64,000 nucleotides of DNA from Forficula auricularia (taxonomy: Eukaryota > Arthropoda > Insecta > Dermaptera > Forficulidae), in the NCBI GenBank assembly GCA_024734495.1, contig JALMQS010000089.1, positions 1,418,435 through 1,482,434 of the forward strand, given 5' to 3'. Below, piece by piece: positions 11,233 to 25,400 of this stretch. Numbering within the stretch: position 1 is the stretch's first letter; each line of letters starts with the position of its first letter. The notes beneath the pieces are model-generated. The model was given only the letters and a program-made list of their open reading frames with translations. It had not been told where the DNA came from and ran no database searches. Both the position numbers and the translations under genes were made by a program.

Positions 11233-14200
11233 TCAATGCATACTAAAAAGATCGCCAGCCGATGGAAGCGGCGCTAGACCCCCTCCTGTCACATCCGGCA
11301 ATGCTGTCAGATCAGGAAGATTTTCTAAATGGGACTTGAGTTCTTGCCTTACTACATAGACTTTGTTTAATTTATCGCTATATTCTTCAAGACGTTTTTC
11401 TGCATGAACAAGTAGCTCTCGTTGTCCATCCACAAAATCTTGGAGCATGATCATAAGTTTTTTTCGATCTTCTATTTCTTGACTTAATCGCGCATTATAA
11501 TCACTAACTAAAGCAACAGCGTCATCTACTTGAACTCCTAGTCGTTGTGCTTCGGATTTAGCTAAAACAAAGGAATTATTTTATTATTAAGATACAAAAA
11601 TGAAGGGTTTCATTGCATAGAGCGTGGCATTTTTGTTTAATAGATTGAATTTAATAGCTATTATTTATGGAAACAAAAAATTAGGACTAATTAATTCGCA
11701 ATAAAGCCGGTGCCACGAAATGTGGGGGATTTAATTGGAAGCTCCTTTCGAACATTATTTTGCATATATCAAAGAAAAATAAATAGTAAAAGTTCTTGAT
11801 TTTTATAATTAGTACCTGGAACACCGAACGATGCTCGGAAATTTTTGATTCAGTTAAAAGCGATATATAATAATATTATTTTTAATTTTAAATTCAGGTA
11901 AAAAAATCGATTTTTAATCGCAGCCAAATTAAAATAAAATTGAAATAAAACTTAATTTATATTTTTACCAACGTTTATACTTGCTATGGCCATCATCAAG
12001 ACGTATCACTGGCCACAAAGTTTTGAATGTAATTGCAATTAAAAATAATATTAATATACACGGAGGTTCTTTCGTTGACCCTTTTAAATCCTGAAGAAGG
12101 AGGTATCGTATCGTACCGATCCTTCGAATTGTCGGATTTTTAAAGTGAATGCAATTGATATTCTAATAAATTATTTTATAGAAAAATACCTTTAATTAAT
12201 TAAATTGGCAAATTCTAATATATAATAATATTTGTAATGATCTATTAGTGGAATTTAAAATAAAAAAAAAACAATTAATTTTATTAAAAGAAAATTGAAA
12301 AAAATGTAATTATAAATTTTTATTCAAACAACCACCTGTGAATAATTATTTCAATTAACAAAAAACCCATCAAAAACAACTTAGCCGAAGATGAGACCGT
12401 GACAGATCGAATTGTCAACACAAAAACCCTCCTAACCCGTGAATTTCATCCAAATCTTTAAGCTCCTTTTTCGAGAAACCGATTCTATATATACCGGGTG
12501 AGTTTTTTATCTTGAGACAGTCTTATAACTCAAAAACAGTGCATTATATGGAAAAAAGTTTCAAATAAAAGTTTGTTTATATCGAGGGGAAAACTAAACT
12601 ACGCTATTGTTTGTCGACTTAGAACAAGCTTTCAAGGGTATTTCAAGGTCAAGTTCTGTTTTTTAAATGGAACCCTATATTTTTCTAAACGTCTACTTAA
12701 TCTACAAAAAAACTGAACACCTTTCATAAGAACTATTTTTTATACGACATCAAATAAACAAAATACATGAATCAATTAGATCTCAAAAAAATCTTAATAA
12801 TTATTTTTAACAATTATTTAACTTAATTATCAATATAATAATGATTAAATAATTAATTATTAAATAAATAATCATTAAATCGAAAAGTCACAACAATGAA
12901 AATAAGTGTTTATAATGATATTAAAACTTCATTATAGACAGATTTAAGAGATTATTTTCTACTTAATAGATCTATTTAAAATTCTTGAGTTTAAAAAAGT
13001 TTATTTCTCGTGTCAATCCAGTAGATAGTTATATTGTATTACCATAATAAAAATGGAGCATTTTTTTGTTGAAGCAGAATGAAAATGGTCTTAATTTATG
13101 CGGTGAATGTGGAAATAGTGTTATGGGGCTGCCATTGAAATGGACGCCAAGCAGTTTGCTAATAGGAATACACCTTCACAAGCTTCATTTTATTGTTTTG
13201 TAAAATATGTTAAAAAAACAGGAAATGTAAAGGATACGAAGAAATTGGAACAGGCCAAAATAACGAAATTGGAAATGGAATTCATCCAGAAGACTTGCAA
13301 TACACTCTAGAATGTCTAAAGAACAGTGTCGCAAAATTATTATTAAATTATTTATTTAATAATTAATTATTTAATCATTATTATTTGATAAATAAGTTAA
13401 ATAATTGTTAAAAATAATTATTAAGAATTTTTTTTGAGATCTAATTGATTCATGTATTTTGTTTATTTGATGTCGTATAAAAAATAATTCCTATGAAAGT
13501 TGTTCAGTTTTTTTTGTAGATTAAGTAGACGTATAGAAATTATATAGGGTTCCATTTAAAAAACAGAACTTGACATTGAAATACCCTTGAAAGCTTGTTC
13601 TGCGTCAACAAATAATAGCGTAGTTTAGCCCCCCTTGATATAAATAAACTTTTATTTGAAACTTTTTTCCATATAATGCACTGTTTTTGAATTATAAGAC
13701 TGTCTCAAGATAAAAAAACTCACCAGGTATATCCAAGAATTGCTCGTTTAATATAATAAGATTTTTAAGACATTTAGGGGGGATTAACCCTTCAATTTCC
13801 TCCTCCCCCCCCTCACCATAGCTATGAGTCTTAAAAATAGTGATCAATAAATAAAATTGGAGTAAATTAAAATTCGAAATTGGGACAAAGTAGCGATGTC
13901 ATATCTCTCGTTGGGATAAGAAAGAGTAGATTTTATAATTTTTGGATTTGGAAATAATAAAGAAAAGCGATGGCTCACTATCATTTGATATATATAAAAA
14001 GGCTTCAAATAGTGGAAGGATATCCAACTACCTCTCCAACATACCTTTCCTATATAAGATCAATAGTCTGAACTTTTGAGGAGAATTTTTATTTTGTGTG
14101 ATGATGAGTTTAGGCGGAAAAATATTGTGAACTACATAGACATGGCTGTATTAAATAACTACCCTATGCACATTATTAATAGGACAATCAGAGAATTCTC

Positions 14201-16392
14201 AACTAAACAAAATAATTTAAATAACAATGTTAACATCTTAACAAATAATAATAATAGTAATTCAAATAACCAGGTCGGACCATACTATTCTGTTGCTTAT
14301 ATTCACGGCATATCCGAAAAATAAGAAAACTTTTTAAAATTTACAACGTGAACATTGCCCACAAAAATATAGACAATATTCAATTTTTATTTAATAATAA
14401 AGATCCAACCCCTAGAGAATTATGTAATAATATTGTCTATCAAATTAACTGTCTAGATTGTCCACCAAATTCTAGCACCTATATAGGGCAAAGTTCACAT
14501 TCACTAAAAATTAGGGTATATGAACATAAATTAAGTGTTCGAAATAATAAATTATATTAAAAAAAAACTAAAAAACATGTTTAAAAAGTACAAAATAATG
14601 TAATACTTAATCAAAAAGTGTGGGGGGTATTACATTATTTTGTACTTTTTAGAAGCGTGTTTTTTAGTTTTTTTAAAATATAATTTATTTTTTTACTTTT
14701 TAGTCTTAATTATTTTTATATAGAGAAAAGTTTGCGGAATTTAACAGAATGAAATGTATTTATTTTTATTATTTTTATATAATTTCATTTAAATTGGGTA
14801 GTTATTTTTATAGAGAAATGTTTGCGGAATTTAACAGAAAAAATCGAGCCCAATTGAGTCAGTTACATACATACATACAAACATACAGGTGTGACTAATA
14901 AAAGCGTGTTAAAAAGAACAACACAGCACTCTCCACCCATGCAGCTGAACATAGTCATTCTTTTGATTACGATAATGCGCGAATATTGGTCAAGATTGAT
15001 AATTACTATAAAAGATCCATAGCCGAAATGCTATATATAAAAATAGCAGGTGAAAAAGCTATCAATTTTAAAAGAGATTGTATGTTTCTATCCAATATTT
15101 ACACATCTATCTTGTGTGATATGAGCCAACAGCTGTTCTCTTGATCTTAATATATAAATAAATAAATAAGGAAGAAAAAAATGCCTTTTTTGAGATTTTT
15201 TGATAGATTGGAGAAATACATGACATGTAAGAATTGTTTGTATTTTGATTGAATGGAAGAAATGCATGTGATTAAAAAGTAATTAAATTCTAATTTAGAC
15301 TTTTGTTTGTAAATAAATAATGAGATTTATGATGACCTCCCATAAGGGTCAAAAATTTAATTATAATGTAATATATAGGAAAAAAATTCATATAAACTCA
15401 TTACTTTCATTCTGAAACTTTTGGGTCCAGGCACGTTATAAATTTACATGAAGCTAAAATTTTTTTTATTTTTGACAAGGCTTGGTTCGATCACATATGT
15501 GTACCGCATTTTGTGTATAACTGTAAGTCTAAACAACCAACTTGGTCAACTTGTAATTTTGTATAAAATATATCAATTAACATCTATTTGTAAAATTTTT
15601 TTAGCCTAATTAACTGAAGATGGCCAAATAAAATTCAGGCCGAAACGTTTTATTAAAGGCAGGGCAGGATAAAGGGCGATTGCGCCCAATCGGGTCCCCC
15701 ATTTGAAAGGGCCCTGCGTTACCATCAAAATGAACAAAAAAAATTTGGAAATTTAAAGCAAATTGCTTTTGACAATAATGGATAAATTATAAATTATTCA
15801 AATAATTAAAAATATATTTATTTTATTTTAAGCTGGATGAATTTCAAAATATGGAAAAAGAAGTATTTCAAAAACATGCAGCTGAATTAGAAATTTCTCT
15901 AACAGATTCTAAGTTAACAGAAAATGATGTACCAAAGGTGAAAGAAGCTGATATAGACGGAAAAATGTTAGTTGAAGAAATGGAAGCTTTGAAATCTATT
16001 TTTCCTTCAGAATTTTTTGAAAATCCGTTTAAAATGTTCAAATTTTTATCGGATAATGATAGAGCAACGGCATTTCCAAACTTGTTTATTGCTCTCCGAA
16101 TATTCTTAACAATTCCAGTAAGCGTTGCTTCTGGAGAGAGATCATTTTCCAGGCTAAAACTAATAAAAAACTATCTGAGATCGACAATGAATCAGGATAG
16201 ATTAAATAGTTTAGCAATTATTGAAAGTGAAGACGCAAGGAAATTAGATTTTCAAACAATTTTAGAAGAATTTACAGAACAAAAACTTAGAAATATGTAA
16301 ATTTATATTCAATACTTAAATGTTTTTGTATTTTGAACATTTTTATTTTTTAATTTATGTAGAAGTTTACCTATCTGATGATCCATGACATT

Positions 16393-16436
<44 letters not shown>

Positions 16437-19400
16437 AATTTGAATTTTATTTAAATATTTAATATATAGAGAGGGCCCCGCAAAAAAAAAATCCAATCAA
16501 GCCCCGCACCTATTCGATCCGGCCCTGATTAAAGGTGTTTTATTGAACCCAGTGATTCCATCTTTGGCTGATACCTCCTCCTTCATCTAGTACAGTTTCA
16601 TCACAGCCACGAACTCTAACAAGATTTTATAATAATTCTTTATTAGCTATTGCAGTATTACACAGGGGCGGAGTCTAGGGGTGCAGAGGGGAGGGGAAAT
16701 TCGCCCCACCATGAATTCTTGAGTATTCTTTGTTGGTATAGTTAAGGTAAATTTTTTGTTAAAAAATGGATTTTGTATTTATAATTTACTTTTAATGTTG
16801 ACCATAAATGATATATTCATTTGTATTTTGTACACCGATACAATATTTACAAGAAATAATTAATTATTAAAACATTCTACGTTAATTTTTTTGAATATTA
16901 AATAATAATAAATAATTATGAGAGGCGTTTGAATATAATAATTATAATATTTATTCGGTATTACACCCACCAAGAGTAGCACGTTAAAAATATCTTCTTA
17001 AACTAAACTTAAATAAGAACAGGCTCAATTGTATTTCAGATTTCTCAAATGAATATTTAAAAAAAAAAATTTCAACCCCTCCCCCATTTTGGGTTTCTGG
17101 AAATTACCAAAATTTATTAAATAAGGGCATTCTTTTTTAAATAAAATTCCAAAATAGGAGGGAGGGAGTTAAAAATGAAACAAAGAAAGATGAAATTTAG
17201 TAGAAAAGTATGTCCTTATCTATTTAATAAATTTTGGGAATAATCCCCAGAAACTTAAAATTGGGTGGGGGGGATTCAAAAAATTGAAATGATGATTATA
17301 AAATACTCGATGATGCTAAGTGAAAGTCTAATGGTGGGCAATAAACACGACGACGTTCAATGTTGATAAGTTAAAAGTATTGTGGTCGGCACAATTACGG
17401 CAAGATATTTTATGTTGGTAAGTGAAAGAAAGTGTAAAGTGGTCAGCACAAACACGACAGATTATAGGGTGGGACATAAATATCTCCCACATTTTGAAGA
17501 CGTATAAAAAATGAAAAAATTTAACTAGAAAAAAAAAACTGAATATATTTTGGAAAAGAAATTAATTTTTTTTTTTAATGAGTTTTAAACTAATCAGACT
17601 AACTATCAGACTAAAGGGAGGGGAGGGAGGGAGGGGGGGGGGGTAAAAAATGAAAATTCTAGCCCTTTCAAACAAACTCAACCAAATTTTGTATACATAT
17701 TATTCTGTGGACTCCCAGAGGGCTAGAAATGCAAAAATTAGCCTCTCAAAATGGGGGGAGGGTCAAAAATGAAAATTCTGGCCCTTTCGACCAAACCATG
17801 TATACAAAATTTGGTTAGTTTTTGCATTTCCAGCCTTCTGGGGGTCCACAGAATATGTATACAAAATTTGGTTGAGTTTGGTCAAAAGGAGTAGAATTTT
17901 TATTTTTGACCCTCCCCCCATTTTGGGTGTTTTTTTTTGCATTTCTAGACTTTTAGAGGCCAACAGAATATGTATACAAAATTTGGTTGAGTTTTGTCGA
18001 AAGGCCTAGAATTTTTTGACCCCCCCCTCTTTTTTTTTGTCTGATAATGTTTAGAGTGTGGTTACAATTATGATTATGCAGGGTGTGTTGCGACACTATG
18101 ACCATAGCTTAAAAGGTGGATTGGGGGGAGATGTCATTTTAAGTCGAAATTTTTTTTTTAACAAAATGTACCAAACTCACTCATGGACACGGGTGAGGGA
18201 ACGCCGTTCCCGCACTGGTTTTTATTTTTTTAATTTTTTTATACAGGGTTGGGCATAAAGATCTACCACATTTTGAAGAGGTATAAAAAAAATGAAAAAA
18301 TTTAACTAGAAAAAAACTGAATATATTTTTGAAAAGAACATAAATTTTTTTTTTAATGTGTTTTAAACATTATCAAACAAAAAAGGGGGAGGGGGTCAAA
18401 AATGAAAATTCTCCTTTAGACCAAACTCAACCAAAGTTTGTATACATATTCTATGGGCCCCAAAAAGGCTAGAAATGCAAAAAATAACCACCCAAAATGG
18501 GGGGGGGGGGGGTTAAAAATGAAAATTCTAGCCCTTTTGACCATACTTAACCAAATTTTGTATACATATTCTGTGGACCCCCAGCCAGAAACCCTTAAAA
18601 TGCATTTGGAATATATAATTCCAAAAATTTTCAGGGAGGACCCCCAGAATTTCAACATTCTCGCAGTGCTAAATTAGCGATGACACTACTTCTCATACAC
18701 ATTTTAATTGGTAGCTTTATAGGCTTTTTTTTAATCAACGCCTGAGGGGACTGGGCCCTCCTATATGCAATATAAACATATCTATTTAAATCTTTGATTG
18801 GACCTAAATTCATTTCTCTATTTTTCATGTTTTTCTAAAATCCAAAAATCTGGTAAATTTTTTTTTACTTATTTTTTTCTTTTTTATATATAAATGTGAA
18901 AGCACTCATTGATTCATCACTAGCTGTCTACTTCTATGCAATTCAGAATTGAGCTAAAGTGAACCGTCCCTTTATTCACTGGCTTATCGATTAGCGTCCC
19001 CGCTTTTTCCCTATAGTGAAGTTCTTTCGCTACAATTCACAAAAAAAGTTTTACCCTCGTAACCACTCTATACATATGAACGGTGCTAAAAATTTAGGTT
19101 ATGTTTTTTTAACGTGACTGTACTTCGCACACTACTATATTCTCTTTATGAATGAATTGTTTCCAAGCCATTGATCTTATATCCCCTCCACTAAAAATAA
19201 TCGCCCAAATATGTTTTTTTTTTATTTTTTATCAAAACTACGAGGTAAATAATTTCAATTTTTTTTTAAGTTACTCCGAATATATTATTCTAACCAATAA
19301 TAATTTTTCATCAATGAAAAAATAAATAAAATAATGATCATTTTCCCACCCTTTCCCAATCTACCATATGTAAAAAAATTCATTTTTAATTGCAATTATT

Positions 19401-22400
19401 TCATGTTTGGTGTGGTAAATCGTCTTCAAATTTTAACAGTGTGTTTATTATGCTTTTAATGACTTATATTCCAAATTTCGAAGACTTCTTGAATTTGTGT
19501 ATTTTTGAAAGAACTGCCTTAATAGAAATATTCTATCAAGGCATGTACAAAGTCCATTGAGATCAAATCAATAATTCCACCATAAGATTTCTTTGAGCCG
19601 ACTCTCAAGACCTACCCCTTCAAGGTAAAATCGGGAAAGTACCAAAAGAATTCATCCGGCAATATTTTTATATTTCTAGGGACCGAAACTCCACCTCGCT
19701 GTTTCTTACAATCTTGAGTTCTTCAAGACCCAGTTGCATCATTCTTCCATTCCCTTGAATAGTCTCTTTTTTCTCTAATGCAAGGATTTGTCAAGACCTA
19801 CAGGTGTTGCATCTTTTGTAAATATTTTGTAAATAACAGTCCTAAAGTAAATTAAAGAGGACAGAATTTCGCACCGAGTACAAAATAAACTGACACATTT
19901 TGATGTGGCCATCCACTTGACTTTACCATACAACCTGGCCCCTCACATATATTTAATATTTAATAAAATTATTTATAATCATGTAGGGGGGGGGGTTATT
20001 TTTTTCATTTTTAGACTTCTGAAAGCCCACTGAATATGTATACAAAATTTGGTTGAATTTGGTTCATAGACCTATATTTTAATTTTTTGGCCCTCATTTT
20101 TAGTCTTCTGGGGGCCCACGGATTATGTATACAAAATTTGGTTGAGTTTGGTATAAGGGCTTATATTTTCATTTTTTTACACCCCCCCCCCCCATTTTGA
20201 ACGGTTAGTTTTTGAATTTTTAGACTTTTGGAGGCCCACTAATTATGTATACAAAATTTGGTTGAGTTTGGTACAAGGGCTTATATTTTCATTTTTTGAC
20301 CCTACACCCCCCCCCCATTTTGGGCATTTAGTTTTTGCATTTTTAGACTTCTGTGGGCCCATGGATTATGTATACAAAATTTGGAACAAGGGTCTAGATT
20401 TTTAATTTTTGACCCTATACCCCCCATTTCGGGTGGTTAGTTTTTGCATTTTTAGACTACTGGGGGTCCACTGATAAAATTTGGTTGAGTTTGCTCAAAT
20501 GGCTTAGATTTTTAATTTTTAACCCCCTCCCCCTTAATTTTGGGTCGATATGCACCAAAATGTAATCAGCTCTTAATCTCAATGCACCAAAACTACGTGT
20601 GAAATTTAATTTCGATATTCACATAAGTTTTTGAGCTAGCTCGTCCACAAACATTTGGTAACGTACAGACTAACAGACATTTTGACAAAACAATTATTAT
20701 CTCGAAAAATATAATTTTTTCGATGTTCACTTTTAGGGCTTTTTTTGTAGACCGAAATGCCATGGTTTCGCCCAATTTGTTTAACCAAAATAGTTTCAGC
20801 CGATTTTTAGATATTTCGAAAAAAAGAAGCAAAAAAACACTTTTTTTCAAGAACGATTACAAAACTTGACCCATACCCTGAATGGTAAAGTAAAAAAATG
20901 CAAAATTGGTCTAGAAGTACGATTTTTTATGGGGATCCAAAAAACAGCTTGACTGACTTACACGCTATAGTTTTTAAAAACCAATCTCCAATCAATTGGT
21001 CATTTCTTGAATACCTATGTTTTTATTTAATTTGGAATTATTCTCCTTTCTGATATCTAATCAAGTAGGTAACGGGATTCTTTTCGTTTTGCTCTTTGAA
21101 TGAAATCCATTTATTTATTTCATTTCGAGCCGAACAGCCAGCGGGGCAAGTGCTTAATAATTATTGTCTTTTCTCTGTGTCGATTTTTGTGCATTTTTGT
21201 TGACTATTCTTGTGAAGAATTGTTCAAACCTTCATGTAGCAGAGAGACAAGGTAAACATTTAAATACAATTTTAAAATCTTTTTTATAATTTAGAGATTT
21301 CTAAGATATAAATTCATATCGTATCTACATAATCTATCTATTTATATCTATCAATGGGGGGTGGCGACTTTTGAACCAGGGGTTGATGTCCATAAAAGTA
21401 CCTATATAGTCCAGTCAAATTGTGCTCAAATGGGCCCCTATGGGGAAAGTTTTGGGGTAGTTCTGATTTTTTTGCATATATATGTTTTTGAGGCGATGAA
21501 TCCAAATCTGAAGTCTCGCACCAAAATTTCGTGACGCAACATTTTAGAAAATACAAAAAAAAGTGATAATTTCCATTTTTTTTGGCGGCTTTTCGCTTAT
21601 AACTCGCAAACTATCAACTTTTCGTAAATAGCCTTCCTATTCAAAAATAAAGTTCATAAAATTCTCTACAAATTTCATTATTTAGGTTTTTTTTCTTTGG
21701 GCTCAAGCGCAAAATCCAAGTTTTAGACCTCGGCAGCCCCCCCCCCCCTCCCCTCCCCGGATCACCCAAAAACTAACACTTTTTTCCCCATTTTGACCAT
21801 TAAGGAGCAGGTTTTCGACAAAGACCATTCTATATATTTTAAACTAGATTAAATTTCTTACAATTAAAACAAAGTTTCATCTTAATTGGATAATGGTAAC
21901 TCGTGCCGCAATAAGGTTGAAGTTTTGAAAAAGTGCAATTTTTTTTGCAAAAAAATCGCAGTTTTTCCTTCATAAAATGATAACAACTCATAGTAGAAAT
22001 CTGATTTCTATCTCATTCTCTAGGAAATTCTGTTGACTTGAACTTTTACTTGGACCACTTTTTGTTAAAACTCTTACATTTATAGATATCCTACATTTTC
22101 CGGACAGGATATGATCCGAATCCTCAAGTGTCATGGAAAATACTTATTATCTATAAATCTAAAAGATTTATCAAAAAAGTGGTCCAAGTAAACTTTCAAG
22201 TCAACAAAATTTCCTAGAGAATGAGATAGGAATCAAGTTTAGAGGTTGAGTGGTTTTCATTTTATGAAGGAAAAACTGCGATTTTTTCAAAACTTCAACC
22301 TCATTGAGGCACGGGTTACCATTATCCAATTAAGGGTCTCAAAATATAGGCGCGGGTTAAAAAAAATTGAGATGATTAAATTTCAAGTTTCAGAAACCTT

Positions 22401-25400
22401 AGATGGCTGAAATTTAGCAGAGAAGAGGCCTATATTTAAAAGGATGTGTGAGTATTTCACGGGATCCTCGAATGGATAAGGGAATAAAAAAATTAAAAAA
22501 ATCTCCAAATTGAATAAATTTAATGTTCTACTTTTTAGTATATGTTTATTTATTTTTTTTTCGATCAAAATAAGAACAGTGCCCACAGGGCCTAGATTAT
22601 GCCCGGGACAAAGCTCCGGGTGAACAACTGGTATTTATATATACCGGGTGAGTTTTTTATCTTGAGACAGTCTTATAACTCAAAAACAGTGCATTATATA
22701 GAAAAATTTTAAAATAAAAGTTTATTTATATCGAGGGAGAAACTAAACTACACTATTGTTAGTCGACGTAAACTTTCAAGGGTATTTCTATGTCAAGTTC
22801 TGTTTTTTAAATGGGACCCTATATTTTTCATTATGTGTACTGTCGCGACCCGTGATGGTTACCCCACTGCTGCGAATTAAATATGTCGCACGCCAGTGGT
22901 TTAAGGGCGCGAACACTTTAATTGTTTATTTATAGCGGGAAATATCATAGTCCCGGAGGATATGGATGCCTCACTAAGGGTAGCGTGACCTCGAAGTTGT
23001 GGGTTCTCTGGTCTAGCTCGCCGTTTGCTGGAACATGTGTGTCCTGTTTGATGGAAAAAGATTCGCTACTCCAGGCAAGGGTTTAAATAGAACACATATT
23101 TATTTTACGTAGTTTTTATTTAGCATAAGGGGAATTGTACATTTTTAACTCGCTCTGGTGGTCTTTGCAAACTCACCGCTCTCCAACAACTGACTGACTG
23201 CCTGCTTGGCTCTCTCAAAACTGACTCCCCCGAAAATTCACAGACTTCAAAAAAACCCTGACTGGTTAATACCCTAATGAGTAAGGCGTGGTGACCTAAT
23301 TGAAACGCCCAGTTTTAGAATTCCTTCTAGAGAAAATTCTCACGATTTTCTCTTGGCAACTTTGGAAGAATTTCCAAGAATTCAATTTACATCTGGCACT
23401 AAAGAGTCAGCCGGCCTAAAGTATTAAACATGTCAATCTAAATTTATTGCTATTTTACAATTGCTTTTCCCACCATTTCCACCAAATATTAGTCTATTGT
23501 TGAAAAACACGTCCTTTATAATAAGAGTTACCTGTCCCAGCAAAATATGACCTTTAAACAAATAATTTATTATAAAAGAAATATGCTTCACCAATTCACC
23601 GAATATATATTAAATTTCTAAACATTATTAATTTAATTTATCGAAAATTTATATCGCGAATTTACGACCGCGACAGTACTTAATCTACAAAAACTGAACA
23701 ACTATCATAAGAACTATTTTTTAATACGACATCAAATAAACAAAATACATGAATCAATTAGATCTCATAAAAAAAATTAATAATTATTTTTAACAATTAT
23801 TTAACTTAATTATCAAATAATCTACTCTTATTAAACGAGCAAAAATTGTTTGTATATATATATATATATATATATATTTGTATCATTGTTCTATTTTGAA
23901 AACGGCTTTACCGATTTTGATGAAACAAATTCTATTAACAAGTTTTGAGGATGAGAAAGCGATCTGGCAAGGTCAGGACCTCGACAAATTTAATCTTAAT
24001 TGATCTTTTCTTAATTAAAGTAATTATTGACAGATGAAAATCTCAATAAAAAAGTTTGTTTACATTTTTTCAATTATGTTTGATTTTTAATTGTTTTTTT
24101 TTAATTTTAAAACCCACTAATAGGTTAGAGCAAATATTAATATATTATATTAAAATTAGGAATTTTTTGTTTGTTTTTAATTAACAGGTGTCTAAATCAT
24201 AACAAAACAGGTGTGTTTACAAATAAAGTGGTTCAAGTGGCTTTTTTTATATAACTTGGAAACAAATCTTATTTAATTTTATGTTTTTATTTCAGATCCT
24301 ATACGATTATTTTTTTAATTATTTTTTTCCTATTTATTTTTTATAATGTTTATCAATATGAACGAATGTGGGCAAATTGGTGTACGAGTAAATAAATTTA
24401 CACATAATATATATGTGGACCATTAGAAAGCTAGAAATGCAAAAACTGAGTGCGGGGTAGGGTGGATGTGGGAGGTGTGTGCAGTTGTGGAGGATCCGGG
24501 GTTGGGAGGCGCGGTTGGGGTGGGGTGGTGCGGAGTGGGGGTGCACTGGTGGGGGCGAGGTGCGTGGTTTCGGGAGGGGGGGGTCAGGGGTTACCGTGCA
24601 TCGCTCGGTGGCTCCGGGTACTAATGATTAAATAATTTAATGATAATTCACAATTTAATAATTTTTCGACACTGTTCTGAGACATTCCAGAGTGTATCGC
24701 AAGTCTTCTAGGTGAATTCCATTTCCAATTTAGTTATTTTGGCCTGTTTCTTCATAGCCTTTACATTTCCTTTTTTTTTTTTTAAACACTCAATAAAATG
24801 AAGCTTGTCAGAAAAACGCTTAGCATTCATTTCAATGGCAGCCCTATAAGGCTTCTTCCACATTAAATTATGAACATTTCAATTCTGACTTCAACAAAAA
24901 ATGCTCTATTTTTATTATGGTAATACAATATAACTATCTACTGGATTGACAGGAGAAATAAACTTTTTTAAACTCAAGAATTTTAAATAGATCTATTAAG
25001 TAGAAAATAATCTCTTAAATCTGAGTATAACGAAGTTTTAATATCATTATAAACACTTATTTTCATTGTTGTGACTTTTCGATTTAATGATTATTTATTT
25101 AATAAATTAATTATTTAATCATTATTATTTGATAATTAAGTCAAATAATTGTTAAAAATAATTATTAAGAATTTTTTGAGATCTAATTGATTCATGTATT
25201 TTGTTTATTTGATGTTGTTTAAAAAATAGTTCTTATGAAAGTTGTTCAGTTTTTTTTGTAGATAAAGTAGACTTAAAAAAATATAGGTTTCCATTTAAAA
25301 AACAGAACTTGACATTGAAATACCCTTGAAAGCTTGTTCTGCGTCGACAAACAATACCGTAGTTTAGTTTCCCCTGATATAAACAAAATTTTATTTGAAA

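Larger units (their letters stand above)
13975..16640 (+). mobile_element. Penelope-like retroelement, 5'-truncated
   Basis: The end of the reverse transcriptase, linker and GIY-YIG regions are recognisable from about 13990 to 15142. An untranslated tail follows, with the motif CTGAAGATGGCC...GGCCGAAACG (15614-15647) and the terminal sequence about 16528-16620 (GTGATTCCATCTTTGGCTGA). Other copies of this tail lie in inverted orientation at 47880-48060 and 48065-48300. The element is interrupted twice, by a foldback repeat (about 14550-14900) and by a hAT element (15660-16527). Confidence 0.8.

Noticed and set aside
22841..23675. DNA transposon with TA duplication and CTGTCGCGA ends
   Set aside because: TG...CA ends and the 4-bp GTAC duplication fit a solo LTR better, though the TA reading is not excluded.
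24450..24635. Open frame rich in Gly/Val on the plus strand (and its antisense)
   Set aside because: It arises from the G-rich low-complexity segment of the Helitron-like element; no protein character.
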